Shown here piece after piece: positions 1 to 11,298 of a DNA stretch of 64,000 nt. Origin of the DNA: Pezizomycotina sp. ARF18 (Eukaryota; Ascomycota). Both the position numbers and the translations under genes were made by a program. Location: NCBI GenBank assembly GCA_002224055.1, contig AZLU01000214.1, forward strand, positions 1-64,000. Direction: 5' to 3'. Positions within the stretch are counted from its first letter, which is position 1. Each line of letters starts with the position of its first letter. The notes below the pieces were generated by a model, which did no database searches, was not told where the DNA came from, and saw only the letters and a list, made by a program, of their open reading frames with translations.

Positions 1-233
1 AAGGTCCAAAGGATTCAAAAATATATGTTCAATTTTGATCTATAGTTTAATAACGCCTTCTTATACTAGTAGTATTAATATACTGTATCTAACCTGATTT
101 CTCAGCATTCGATTTTCTTGTTGCTGGGGCTTTGCGCTACTCAGCCCCTCAGCCCTGGTTTGTTTCGGCGTTGAGAACAGCAACTTATAAGAGCCTCGAA
201 TGACCCCAGACTTTCGCAAGAGATTGTTAACTT

Positions 234-732
234 ACAAATAACAACTCCGCCCGGATTCTTCTTCAGAATGGCTATACTGTCCTTACCCCTGAGCTTCTCT
301 CTGAGATAGCTTTTTACCTCGGCAGCGAAGCGGATCGTCAATGCCTTCGCGCGACCTGCCGCACATTTCGCCGCTGCTTAGCCAGAGCCGCGTCGGCCAT
401 GCAGCAAACTGCAGTGCCGATATACGGCTCGCAAAAGCTAATACTCGTGGCATTGTTGGCAGGAGCTACAGGAGTTCGTTGATCGTCGAATACGAGACAT
501 ACAGCGGCAGCCTCGCGAACTGCTGTCATTGTGTTGGGGCTGCGGAAAGGTTAGCATTTCGAACGACCAACCGAAGCCCATATGCCGCCGCTGTCGATCC
601 AATCTGAAGTTCAGCTTCTGCGAATGCGAACGCTGCAACGACGAAGAAACGGAGGCCGAAAACGCGATAATCATGGACGGTGGTGCTATGGAAAGGCTCC
701 GCGGCTCGCGTTGGATGTGCAAAGCGGCATAG
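234..732 (+). pseudogene. F-box protein with C-terminal Cys finger, broken
   Basis: From 282 the reading LTPELLSEIAFYLGSEADRQ followed by CLRATCRTFRRCLARAA is a typical fungal F-box: LTPELL start, hydrophobic helix, then RxTCRxFRR. F-box proteins bind Skp1 and select substrates for SCF ubiquitin ligases; that role is inferred. This frame closes near 480. Coding character resumes one frame over with QELQEFVDRRIRDIQRQPRE and a Cys-rich tail at 529-640 (CWGC, CRRC and CECERC), which looks like a small zinc finger, ending at 732. No in-frame ATG precedes the F-box after the stop at 228-230, so the start is lost or lies in an unseen exon. The same order, F-box then a helix ending in a CxxC pair, recurs in the 42-45 kb cluster. 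Best called an eroded gene with at least one frame break. Confidence 0.6.
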
Positions 733-1002
733 ACGTGCGGACCAGAGGCTCACAAGGCCAACAAGACCACCAGATGATGCGTTGATAAGAAGCGGCCTAC
801 TGGAGAGACTGAAGCGTATTCGCTAGCTATGAATCCTTTTTTCCCCTCTTGGTAACTCGGAGGTCAGGTTATTTGAGCTCCAGCGACGTGGCTCTAAGCT
901 CACAAGTCTTCAAGCCTTGTCCATTCTTTCTTTCGTAGCTTCCTACTTGGCTATTTATACCTGCGTTTTGTAGAAAGAAAATGTTTGAAAACCGTAATCA
1001 AC

Positions 1003-1561
1003 ATGGCCGACAAAACTCAATACGTATCTCAATGGGCTTCAGCGAAGGCGATCCGTAAGGAACTGGACTTGAGCGTGATAACGGCCAAAAGACGATGAAT
1101 GGCTCAAAAAGAAGGTTAGTTCCTGCCGTCCCTGAAGGTTCCATGCCCCAACCCTACCTCATCCCTCGGGTCTAAAGAATTTCCGGAGATCCTCGTTTCT
1201 CGTCTTTGAAGGGTCGACCTTCTAATCTACTAAACAGGAAAAAGTGCGCGAAATCTGCAAAGACTGTCGGAACATTGACTTCCTGACGCAGATTGAAAGG
1301 GAAGAACTCTACTTGGAGATATCCCAAAAAGCCGGAGTAGATATAAAACGCGGATTGGTTCGCCCGCAAATATTTCGTGGTACAAGTTCAATACCATGGG
1401 ATCCGCATGAACAAATAGTCGGGTCTCTAAGCTCTGAAGCGTCTTCTTCCGGAATTGAGTCGGCTTCGCCGGACGCCGGACGCGAATCAGAGAACGAGAA
1501 CTCCACTGTCGCGAACGTCGAAGATAACCAGCAGAATCGGACTACTGGAATATTGTGCTAG
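1003..1561 (+). CDS. Small two-exon hypothetical protein
   Basis: ATG at 1003 opens a first exon starting MADKTQYVSQWASAKAIRKE. An intron fits 1115-1237: donor GTTAGT, a TCTAATC branch-like site and acceptor AACAG. Exon 2 continues in frame with EKVREICKDCRNIDFLTQIE and closes at a TAG at 1559-1561. One base step is needed within exon 1 (near 1092) to join the reading to the donor. The product would be about 140 aa, with a charged helical N-terminal half holding a CKDC pair and a Ser/Glu-rich, low-complexity C-terminus. I do not recognise the family and see no signal peptide or membrane segment. The coherent splice and the coding flavour on both sides support a real or recently real gene. Confidence 0.5.
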
Positions 1562-2017
1562 ACACGCAGCAAAATCAATGACTTAATCTTTCTTGGTAGG
1601 AAAACGGGGGTGCCAACGACTAGAAGCCTTTAGGGAAAGGACTTTATCACGTAGCCGTCATGATGCATTGTAAATTAGAGGTTTCACATTTCCTTCATCC
1701 GAGGAGCAACTAGTTCGAAATATAGTAATGGCCATACTGATATTCAATGTTCTATAAATTCTACACCTAAAACAATTTTAGGACCACATCTATATGCTAA
1801 ACCGGAGAGCGGACAAGAAAAAACTGAAACCGGCTCCCAACATTCAAAACAAAACGTAAAAACAAAGCATAAACTTCTAACTGCGTGAGAGCGTAATCCT
1901 CCATTGCAGGCCTCACGAGCTTCTAGTCCAAATTCATAATCTCGCGCCAGATCACTATCTCGCAGGAGTTTAGAACACCTAGCTCGGGGTGCCTCGAATA
2001 CAGGATCGCGACGATCC
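1562..2017. other. Intergenic, AT-rich, no gene seen
   Basis: This lies between the 3' ends of a plus-strand and a minus-strand gene. I see only short open stretches without coding character. It should hold the two convergent 3' UTRs. Confidence 0.5.
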
Positions 2018-2373
2018 CTACAAGAAGCATTCTCCGTTCTCGAGACCTGCCTTTTTGGCCCACTTCAGGTTAGTGTAGCAGGTGGCGGATCCACCTTGCA
2101 CGCAGAGGTAGCTAGACCCGCCCCTGCATCACAGTTGTGGGCACTCTGGAAGCCGATGGACCTGTCGGGTGGCACGAACCGCCATAGTTCTCTTTCGCCC
2201 GGTTATTTTGGCCGTGTTGGCACAGTGCCTCGTCTGTCGTGAGAGGATAGCGCGCTCGTCGATGGATTTGTAAACGATGGGAATCAGGTCCGCTGGGTCG
2301 ACGGTGGTGGGCACGGCCATGACCCGGTTGAGACCATGGCGACGGCGGTGAGGATGACCGCGGAGAACTTCAT
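2018..2373 (-). pseudogene. Small secreted Cys-rich protein gene, broken
   Basis: The minus-strand ATG at 2373 begins MKFSAVILTAVAMVS, a signal peptide. After it come a pro-region-like segment (PTTVDPADLIPIVYKSIDER) and a Cys-containing mature part that ends with SSYLCVQGGSATCYTNLKWA and then GECFL. The total is about 115 aa, typical of fungal small secreted proteins. The parts lie in more than one frame, so this copy is broken, with roughly two to three breaks. The leader starts almost exactly like that of the gene at 4393 (MKFSxVI). I do not recognise the family; an effector or antimicrobial-type role would be only a guess. Confidence 0.5.
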
Positions 2374-2626
2374 GTTGACCTGAGAGTGGTTGATTTTGAA
2401 GAACAATAGTAGTTCGTTCTCGAGAATAAACCGAGGTTTTTGTGTTTAAAATTTAATTCGTGTAGGAGGAAGTCGAAGTTTGGAGGATCTTGGTGAGCTT
2501 GTAGCTAATGAACGTGTAACAGAGTGAAGGTAACGGTCGAATGATGTTATAAGTTTTGAGGATCGAGTAGCGAATGTCTGTGGTTCTGGTGAGCGAAAGA
2601 GAAAGAACTGACGTCCATATCGCGGG

Positions 2627-2634
2627 TTTAAATA
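2627..2634 (-). promoter_or_regulatory. Candidate TATA box of the secreted-protein gene
   Basis: Read on the minus strand this is TATTTAAA, about 255 bp upstream of the ATG at 2373. The long gap implies a long 5' UTR, so the link is tentative. Confidence 0.3.
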
Positions 2635-2640
2635 GACAGA

Positions 2641-3583
2641 GCACTCCACGGAAGATCGTACAGCCTCTATGTCAATTCTGTTAACTAGTTCTTCGACAGC
2701 GGGGCTATAGCTGAGGTGCTTGTTCCCCTTGGCGTCGACGTAGATGGACCGCCGGCTTTGGTCCTCCGCGGGGAAACTTTAACATTGCTTTTGGGTAAGA
2801 ATACTACTACATGGCGTTTTCAGCCTTATCGGAGTGATATCTAGCGCCAGATCTTGCTGGCCGTTGCCAAGCAGAACAGGCAGATACGCATTGAACCCAA
2901 GATACCGGATGACAGGTTAGACGGAGTTGGAAGGATCTTGGCGTCCAACTGTGACACTGGCAACTCTTGACAGCTTTTGACAGGTCAAAATGACGCATTC
3001 AGCAAAACGTGGCCTGACAGGTCGGATTAGGAGTTCCTGAAGCACGAAGAAAGTGTTTGCTGTGAGATGGAGATACAGTAACTCAGGGCGTGAGGCCAAG
3101 GCTACCTCAGCTCTAGATGCCTGAAACCAATCGTCTGATATTCCAATTTACTCACCATGAACATCTTGGAGCTGAACTTGAAGCTTCATACGAAAAGTCT
3201 CGATCGATGTTTCTAGATTTACATAAGTTTTGAGGAGCTCCTGGGGGCCTATTGAATATAAAGATCAGGCAGAAAAAGGAAGCCCAAGTAAACAATGATA
3301 ACCCTCTCCGCAGATCCACGAATTTCGACAATCCGACTAGCTTCTCTCGCGCGCGTGAAGACATCGAGAATATGATGAGATTTTTTGTAAACATATTATG
3401 TTTATTTTTAGGACAAGAAACGAAAATTACATTACAAGAAGCTGATGTAGATTGTACTATATCACCAGACGCTGAAGCTAATAACTAGGCTCCAAAACAA
3501 ACAAAAGAAAACCACCATCTACTATCTATCCATCCTCCACCTTCCGTGAGCCCACCTAATCCGACGCCTATAAACCCTCAAAA
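2641..3583. other. Intergenic, no convincing gene
   Basis: Overlapping open frames occur on both strands at 3152-3488. The plus-strand one at 3252-3488 is Lys/Asn-rich then hydrophobic, and neither shows a domain. I see no repeat or RNA gene. Confidence 0.4.
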
Positions 3584-3691
3584 ATGCCATTAATTGCCGA
3601 GCAGGTATATTGTCCCGAGTGCCTGCAATTCCGAGTCCTCCGATATCGCAACTACCAGCTCCACCGGACTATCATTAAGAAATACTCCTAG
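3584..3691 (+). CDS. Possible 35-aa ORF with a CPEC motif
   Basis: ATG at 3584 reads MPLIAEQVYCPECLQFRVLR and ends KKYS at the stop at 3689-3691. CPEC is a zinc-ribbon-like knuckle. The sequence before it is pyrimidine-rich, like a fungal 5' UTR. The stop lies 2 bp from the stop of the convergent secreted-repeat gene. It could be a first exon, a microprotein or chance; the Cys pair and the leader-like context are the only support. Confidence 0.25.
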   Translation: MPLIAEQVYCPECLQFRVLRYRNYQLHRTIIKKYS

Positions 3692-3693
3692 AT

Positions 3694-4393
3694 TTATTTG
3701 ATGTCGGTCAAGACGGTAACGACACCTTCAGCAAGGCTGCCGGCACCACCGAGAATGTTGCCTACAATACCCAAGGCACCATCAGCCGTTCCGGTGACGG
3801 TACCATAACGTTGTTGAGAGGGTTGCTGCCAGAGGAAGCCTTCGCAGACCCGCCGTAAGGGCTGCTTGGCTGACCCTGGTACGGATAGTACGAGGAGGAG
3901 CTGGACTGGGAAGAACCAGACTGGGAGGAACCAGACTGGGAAGAGCCGGACGGGAAAACCCGACTGGGAAGAACCCGACTGGGAAGAATCGGAGTCGGAA
4001 GAATCGGACTGAGAATCTTCGCAGTCAGTGTTGTCGCTGGGCGACTGAGAACCCGATTGGGAAGAGCCGGCCTGCTGGCTACCAGATTGGGAGGAACCGG
4101 ACTGCTGGCTACCGGACTGCTGGCTACCGGACTGCTGGCTACCGGACTGCTGGCTACCGGACTGCTGGCTACCGGACTGCTGGCTACCGGACTGCTGGCT
4201 ACCGGACTGCTGGCTACCGGGTCGCTGACCGCCGGACTGCTGGCTGCCGGATTGCTGCTGGCCACCGGTCTGGTATGGTACGGGTATGGGAAATGCTGGC
4301 CTTCGGATGGCTAAACAGGCCGAAAGTCGGTGCTGCCACGGCGGCGGTAGCAGACATAGTGACGACGGAAACAATGACGGTGGAGAACTTCAT
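3694..4393 (-). pseudogene. Secreted Gln/Ser/Gly repeat protein
   Basis: ATG at 4393 reads MKFSTVIVSVVTMSATAAVA, a clean signal peptide with cleavage predicted near AVA-AP. The mature part is a GSQQS pentapeptide array, then SSQSGSQ-type degenerate repeats, a short acidic Ser/Asp segment (DCEDSQSDSSDSDSS), a SYYPYQGQPSSPYGG stretch, and a Gly/Val-rich amphipathic tail ending GVVTVLTDIK. It looks like a wall-associated or extracellular low-complexity protein of about 230 aa. The signal peptide, repeat array and tail lie in different frames, so at least two or three base steps separate them. The gene shares its leader type with the one at 2373. The family is not recognised. Confidence 0.6.
4101..4220 (-). 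repeat. 15-bp coding minisatellite (8 units)
   Basis: Eight perfect tandem copies of actgctggctaccgg (plus-strand sense) encode GSQQS on the minus strand, with degenerate copies on both sides. The units are identical at the DNA level, so the array has expanded or homogenised recently. Confidence 0.9.
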
Positions 4394-4603
4394 TTTGTAT
4401 GGTATTTTTTTGTGTATTGGTAATACAAGCCTGTTGTGTATTCTAAAGATTGTGCCGGCACGCGGTTAGGAGAATTGAATTATGGAAATGAAGTAGAAGT
4501 AAATGATTAAAGTGAGCCCGGCTCCGAAAGAATGAATGCAAATCTTGTAATGATCGTTTGATGATGAATAAAAAAAATCTTTGACGAACAAGATATTGAC
4601 AGG

Positions 4604-4611
4604 TTTATATA
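4604..4611 (-). promoter_or_regulatory. Candidate TATA box
   Basis: On the minus strand this is TATATAAA, about 210 bp upstream of the ATG at 4393, in an AT-rich leader. Confidence 0.35.
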
Positions 4612-4623
4612 CTTTGTATCCCC

Positions 4624-4788
4624 TAGAGAAAAACGGATATCTGTATATGGGCTCAATGCGTGAAGGAATACAGTAATTGCCGTAATGAGATCGGAGACAT
4701 GGGCAAGATTGGGTACGAGGCGTGCAAGATGGTCACTTCGGTCGCCAAAAATAAGCTCTTCCGAGCCACGCCCGCTCCGATCCGTTAA
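4624..4788 (+). pseudogene. Short Cys-containing coding fragment
   Basis: An open frame without ATG reads WAQCVKEYSNCRNEIGDMGK, then IGYEACKMVTSVAKNKLF, and stops at 4786-4788. Three spaced Cys and a regular helix pattern suggest the last exon of a small protein. No matching upstream exon or start was found. Confidence 0.3.
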
Positions 4789-6250
4789 GTCTGAACATAT
4801 TCACGTAAAATTGTAAACGAAAGATGCTTAGATGTGTACACATACCAAATCAGGCTATTGGTTGCCGACAAGGGCAGAGGGTGATAGTTACGAAACTGGT
4901 TCATCGATCGTTCTGATTGCCGGTGGTGGATTGAAGTTTAAAATCACGAAACATGACAATTTGGTATGAGACCGTGACCCTTGTCAGAAACCTCCTTTTA
5001 TAATCACGCAATGTTTGAGATTCAAACGTGGAGTAAGGGTTCCAGAGCCTTCCTACGAGGGGGGTAAGTATAACCGCGCCGCTCGATATAAACTCACAGT
5101 TAATTGATTGACAATAGATCGAAGTCTTTTTTTTTTTTTTTTTTTTTTTTTTTCAATGCTTGATATCGTATCCTTCGTTTGTCGAGCCGACTACCTCCTC
5201 ACAGCGCGCTCCAATGAAAGGCTTGAGTAATACTATGCATTGTAGTTTGGAGGACGAGTAAATTGCCTTCGCGCTGCTGTCTTAGCCAACAATTTCGAGA
5301 GCGATTCAAAGCCCTGCAGGTAATTCCGACATCGGGTGAACAGTTTGAGATCATGATTGTACTGCAACAATCTCGATATATACGACCGTGGCAACCATGT
5401 GGTTCATAACGCTGTCTGTCAAGGGCCCTGCAAGACTGATGCTAGGATTTGGGCTATCAGACCCGCGCAGTTCAAGTCCGCATAAGTGGGGTCCGCGGAA
5501 CGTTATCCAAAATAGTATTTAATTTACGAAGCCCGGGGATTGACGTGTTCCAAACATGATTCTGGAAAAAAGAAAGATATGAGGATCGAAAACAATCGTG
5601 GATTATAATCCTGCTGGATCATGACAGGGGCGGAACGTCGCAACAAGTTCCCACAATCGTGGATAACCTCCGGTTGTGGACCACTACTTTCGTCTAGAGT
5701 TCTAAATTTACCTCCATGCCTCGGTAGTCCCCAGACAAGATTAAAGCCTAACGTTTCCTATCCAGTATAACTGCCATAGTATTTAATATCCAGGGTAGTT
5801 TTAAATAGTCTAATTTTTATGAAATTTACCCTGGTTTATCCATGTTCTGGCATTTCATGCAAATTCCGATGCGTTTTATGTGGTTATAAGTAGCTATCAA
5901 AAATGGTTGTCCACTATCTAAGCCTTAGGTCCGGCATGTAGCAGATCGGAAATATATCACAATCATTTCAGGGACATCTGTTTTGTCTTATTACATCATT
6001 TTTATAGTCATTTCCGTCTGAATAGTTGACGTTATGAAAGGTGAGAAGAAGTCTGGACCTTTTTACAGAACAAGGAAGAATAAGCCTGACTATATAAGCA
6101 GGCATGTCACCAGAGTGTATAGATTATCAAATTGACAACAGTTGGATTGGTCAATGATTTTCAAACAAAGGTGATTCTTGAAACAATTTTGAAATCGCGC
6201 TTGTTAAACACTTCCAGGTGAATAACCATGATGTCGTATAGCAAATTCAG
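4789..6250. other. Intergenic, includes a T27 tract
   Basis: No gene is supported here. A run of 27 T lies at 5127-5153. The rest is AT-rich and carries stops in all frames. Confidence 0.5.
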
Positions 6251-7125
6251 TCAGACCTTAACACAATGCTCCAGCACCTTGCCTTCGTACTCGTAGCTCC
6301 TCTTGAAATCCATGGCTTTATTCTTGTATTCGGGTCCTTCCATCCTACCGAGAGCAGTCATATCCAAATACTTGTAAACACTCAAAACCACCCCCCACCC
6401 CTGGCGTAAGTTGAATATGTATGGTAAATTTTCCCGTCATCGGTCTTCAAGAAGCAACTGTGGCCGGGCCCCTCGGTATTCTTTCCACCATCAAAGTCCT
6501 TCCACCCATTCTTCTCAAGGTATTCTTTGCCCCTGAAATTGTACATCGGCGGCGCGACCTTCTCATCGACGCAGACGTGAAAATCGACGTTGAAGGTGGT
6601 ATCTTGGGAGCTAACCCACGGAAACTTCCAACCCATCTTCTCCTTATACGCCTGAAGTTTCTCGATCGGAGCGCGGCTAACAACCACGAACGAGATGTCG
6701 CGCTGGGCAAGGTGGGTAATCTGTTTCATTCCGGTGAAGTGATCCGCGGCAACGAGCAACCGGAACAGCCTTCCTCTTGTTCGGGTCCGAACATGAAGTG
6801 GTAGACGATCAGCTGTTTGCGACCGTGGAAGAGGTCAGAAAGAGATAACTTTTCACCGTCGGGCCGGTGAAGGTGTAGTCTTTGGTCACTTCGACCATCG
6901 GCAGTTTGCGGCGCTGAGCGGCGATTTCGTCGGACAGGCGACTCAATTCCTTCTCCTTCGCGACGAGCTCCCGAGAAGCCACAATCCATTCTTCTTGAGT
7001 TCCAATCCTTGGCTATTTTGAGTTAGTCAAACCGAACAAAAACGTTAGTGAACCGTTTAAAAATATAATAATACAGTAAAGTTAGATATACAAACGGCCA
7101 GAGATTGGCTTACCAGCTCAGCCAT
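6251..7125 (-). pseudogene. DUF899 thioredoxin-like protein, frame-broken
   Basis: The family is clear. ATG at 7125 encodes MAEL, then an intron (7113-7013, donor GTAAGC, acceptor AATAG). Exon 2 gives [20 protein letters not shown], then [92 protein letters not shown] and YHTYSTYARG. These are the hallmarks of DUF899 (AhpC/thioredoxin-fold; GCxGC is the CxxC-like site). The C-terminus continues VYKYLDMTALGRMEGPEYKN to a TGA at 6251. Three one-base deficits separate four in-frame blocks: near the GPDG codons (about 6855), after GCSGC (about 6770) and in a G-rich run (about 6390-6400). Otherwise every block reads cleanly at family length (about 255 aa). Either very recent loss or indel errors in the assembly would explain this. 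Confidence 0.8.
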
Positions 7126-7942
7126 TGCGATTATCCGATGTCTATGGGGGTTGGGGAAATAATTGATATATGTCTTAGTATAAGAGGGAGAATTGTTATA
7201 TTGCCGGAAACTTTTCAATAAGGCCAATTGTTTGCTGTGATATCCTCTGATATAATTTAGAACACTCCCAGAAGATTCGAAGACGTCCTATTTATGCTCG
7301 AAACTCCGCGGGAGGCTTCTACTAAGAGAACAAAGACTTTATATAGAAATATGCAGCTTTCGTTCGATTATACATCTAGGTCTGATAGTCGCACAGACAG
7401 CAGGGACCCAATCCTTTCGGAACCAAATCCCTCCGACTCTGAATCACAACGCGTCGTTGCGCTAAACCTAAAGCAGCGACCGTATAATCGCGTCTGCACG
7501 TGAGGATGATGAGGCGGTGTTCGAATTGTTCCGTCCATCGCGATGCTCTGATTGGACAGTCCGAGCGCGGAGGATTTCTCCGCGAATTTGCTGTTGGAAT
7601 GCAGCTCGGACCAGATTGCAATTGCGCAAGAGAATACAACCATTTTCTGAAGTTAATATTGCCTTTATGTTGTATGTACTTCATACATCGGGGCTTATAG
7701 CTGTGAAATTTGCGTCGGGACTTGTCTAAGCTGAACGGTTCCCTCGGCGTTGTGGTGATATACGAAGCCTTTTATTTGAGGAACGGTATAGTTGCGGGGT
7801 TTCAGCCGCTCAGATTTACTCTTAAGCATGAACTCTCTGCTAGCGGTGAAATGGACTCACTATCCTTAAAATACCAAGTAAATAAAAGAAACAAGCTTCT
7901 CAAGGGGATCTATCGTAATCTTTCACCTTAATCTTCCTGATA
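7126..7942. other. Divergent intergenic region
   Basis: This lies between two divergently transcribed genes and should hold both promoters. Several overlapping short ORFs at 7294-7931 lack any domain or codon regularity. Confidence 0.4.
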
Positions 7943-8813
7943 ATGGCATCTCACGCGAACGAGGTACGGTGTCCACTTTTATTTTAGTCAGACTAAAACT
8001 CGCAGCTGCTTCGTCTCTAGAATGTCCGAGTTAATGGAATGCACATGTATAGACGTTCAGCGATAGCTCGCTTCCCATATCCAGCATGTTCCGCATCGTA
8101 GGCGGCTGGGGCGGCGTAAGCGGGCCTGGGATGTAGTATGTTATCCAAAGGTCCTTCCTTGAGACCGTATAGATGTCGCTGACAGATTTTTGCCTACTTT
8201 TAGCATGCTCCGCGTCATTGTAGTGGGATCAGCTGCTGCTGTACGCGTCTCGTAGCGCGGTCGTCACGGTTTGATAGAGGTTTTCCAAAACTGACAGGTG
8301 TTTTCACGATTAGGCTGTGCTCGGCACAACATTCGCCGTCGTCGGCTCCATGCTGACTGGCGTGGGCACCTTGCCATTCGTTCTCGGCGCGAGCATCGGC
8401 TTCACCGGCTCTGCCATGTCTCACTACAACTCCTCCCTACAACAGGCGTACATAGCCCTTGAGCGCTACCCGGGCCTGATCTTCCTGCACCTGCGGGCTA
8501 ACTACCCCGTCTGGGTTGCGACCGAGGAAAGGCTGCGCGGCCTCTTATTCCTCGCGATTCGCTATATTTCAGACGCGAAGACGTTCAAGCGGAAGGTGCG
8601 AAGATAGAGGGGAGCGTGGGCGACGTTGGATTGAACCTTCGGAGGAAATTTGAGAGTAGCTGGCAGATGAGGAGCATGCTGATCGTCGCTTGGATGACGG
8701 CGGGCGCGGCGCTCGATGAGATTCATGGAGGACTGAGGCTTACATGGTGGATAGGTATGCGGCTATGGAAGAAGGGAGGGAAGCAGAGTAGAGTGGACTC
8801 GCGCCATGACTGA
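7943..8813 (+). pseudogene. Unknown protein with Gly/Ala-rich hydrophobic segment
   Basis: ATG at 7943 (MASHANE) is followed directly by a GT donor at 7964, so the N-terminus is probably split by short introns. The main coding block, 8314-8607, reads LGTTFAVVGSMLTGVGTLPF, then VLGASIGFTGSAMSHYNSSL and ALERYPGLIFLHLRANYP. One base later in frame it continues EGSVGDVGLNLRRKFESSWQ to a stop at 8811-8813. The Gly-rich hydrophobic stretch could be one membrane-associated helix pair. Two similar mini-segments (MFRIVGG at 8085 and MLRVIVVG at 8205) precede the block and may be exons. I do not recognise the family. At least one break lies near 8600. Confidence 0.45.
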
Positions 8814-11298
8814 TACCGAATCCGTCTAATCTCAATTCCACGGCTAAACCTCATCGACAATCGCTCGTTAACCCAAATTTCCTTGATAAGGCTTTCTTTA
8901 CATCTCCAATTCGAGCGATTATGTATCCATTTTGATTGATCTGCCAAGCGAACAATTATTATTGGTATACTCGGGTTTTATTATGCGAGCTCACTTGCAG
9001 TTATTATTGATACACTGTAGTATTAGCTCCAATTGAAGTTCAAGTTAATTCGTGGTCCGAAGCGGGAGGGAGTTTGTCTCATTTCAAATATTCTCATTCT
9101 TATTACTTTTTCATTCATTTGGAGCTCACATAGCGTAATATCCTGCTGATTAACGAGTATTTTGTCTTATCAAGGCTGATCGACTACGGATACGAATAAT
9201 TAAGCCCATTGCTTCATGTCCGATCCTCCAAGCTGCTCGCGAAACTGTCTTCATAGATACAGTATACATACTAGTAGATGCTCGTTGCTCAAGTATCACT
9301 GTCAAACCCATTCTTCATGTTTCTAGTATAAGCCAAGTTTTTAGGGATGGTCCACATAGTAGCAATAGTCGCCTTGAAATGTGTATTCTCTGATTATGAT
9401 TCCTATGGATAGGAAAACTTATAGTCCTAGATGATTATTCTTCGATTACTATACAAACATTCGTATAAGTTCTTGCGAATTTGACTACATAATCTGAATC
9501 GAAACTTATTTAAACACTAGCACTATAGTATTCGCGAATCACGATCCCTTCAAACACCAGGAAGCTCATGTATTCCAGATCCGCCTAGACTTTTTCGATC
9601 CGAGAGATCGGAATGCCGCCGTTTTCTGTTTGCCTATAGACTGTGCCTGCAAATCGTCCGATAAACATCTACGATGTTCACCTTGCGGCTTCCCTGTTCG
9701 GGTTCGGTGGAGCGGTCGCTTCGCGTAACGTGCGACCGATGGCGCTTGAACCGTGTATGCGCAGTTCGTATTTACAGAACCCTTCCGTCGTTTTGGAATA
9801 TAGCTCTTCGAAATCTAGTGACTCCAAGTATAACGGTTATTACCTGTTTTTCCGGTGTCTTAGATTCACGCTATATTAACCGGGACCGGTATGGGGTGCA
9901 GCGCTGATCCTTCCATCTAGGCCTCTTCAATTTTTCTAGTTTTGAGGTAGTGGGAAATGGTCTGGCGCAAGACCTCGCGCTCGCTTAGAGAAGAGTCAAT
10001 TCTCTTTTAAATGAACTTTATCGTGTTCTTCTCGCTATTGGGTCAAAGATGCAGCTTGACTCGAGCTATTCGTATATAAGTGAATACCTTATTAATACTC
10101 CATGAAACAAATTTGTTTCTCGTATTCTCTCGGCAGCGCTGACATGCCTAGAGGATGACTGTCTTTTGGGGATTTCCTAGGCTTTCTTAGCGTAAGCAAA
10201 TCAAAGTCTTGAATGCCATAGAGCGCCACGAAGGGGGTTCGGATTAAGACAAAACACTGAGAAGCCCGTCAGATAGAGCGAAAATGTATGGACAGAAAGA
10301 ATTTTTAAATTCCGAAGGCAAATAAGTGGCTTACTGGTATGTACTCCTTTGACTACTACTTTACTGAAGATCATCGCTTGAGATCATGGCCTCGGAGGAG
10401 GAATAATATCCCCCAACGTCCTCAAGATCGAGAGAGGCCTGAAGAGAAAAAAAACTTCCCCGCAAAATAGACAGATGGATAAGGGACATCCCTTAAGAAC
10501 GTTGATATAGCGACCGATAAGGGGATTAGCGATGCGTGCTCCAACGGTGATTTCCAACTATTGTCTATTGTTGGCCTCGCCTTTTAAAACACTTCACGGT
10601 CTCTTAGAGCCTGGACTTGTTTCCATAATCAGGTAACGAAGTCCGGACCGGCGAAGCCACGATGGCGATTCCTGTTCACGAGGAAAGGGATTTCGCGATC
10701 AATGTTGTATATTCAAACCCAATTTTGTTTATCCTATTCGCTAGTCAACCAGAACCACCCTGACCCAAGGTCCCTTCATTCCTGGTATCAATCTGGAGAT
10801 CCCGAGCGAGCTGCGATAGGACGGCGCCGAACGATTCGCTAATAAGTTTCGCGACTCTTTTTATTGAACTACCTGAAGATCGTCGACCCTTCTTGTGCGT
10901 TAATTATTCGCCTTGATGGCGCCATGCAAGGGGGGAAGGCTGTTTTAATTAGCTTGGTAGATACTTATCAGGAATACGAGGCCCCGACCCTCCGACTATT
11001 CTTCTGGACCAAAAAGTAAATACACTATGACAATCAATCAATGTTTACTTTTCCTTTGCCTTGCATATGAGGCTGCCCCAGGCCCCAGTGCTGTACAAAC
11101 GATCAGCAATTTTCTTATTCCCCCTGCCTTCTTGGTATATAGTCTAGTACCCGCCCGCCCGGGACCAGAGCATTTTGCTCCGCTCGACCCACTCGACCGA
11201 TCCACATTCCATTGTATATATATAGATCTTAAGACCCTAAGGCTCTTAAGTGCAGCCGACATCATATCTACTTGAATCATCGTTTTGCATTCAAGCTA
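8814..11298. other. Long intergenic region, no gene seen
   Basis: In 2.5 kb the longest ATG-initiated frames are about 80 codons (9643-9907 and 11027-11280). They overlap in several frames and lack domains, signal peptides or splice structure. No repeats or RNA genes were recognised. Confidence 0.5.

Noticed and set aside
4057-4314. Leu/Ala-rich plus-strand ORF (GLLAT repeats)
   Set aside because: It is the antisense reading of the 15-bp GSQQS array of the minus-strand secreted protein, which has the signal peptide.
7294-7931. Several overlapping 70-100 codon ORFs
   Set aside because: They lie in a divergent promoter region, in conflicting frames, without domains.
11027-11280. Overlapping ~80-codon ORFs on both strands
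   Set aside because: They mirror each other in frame, with no motif, splice or leader.
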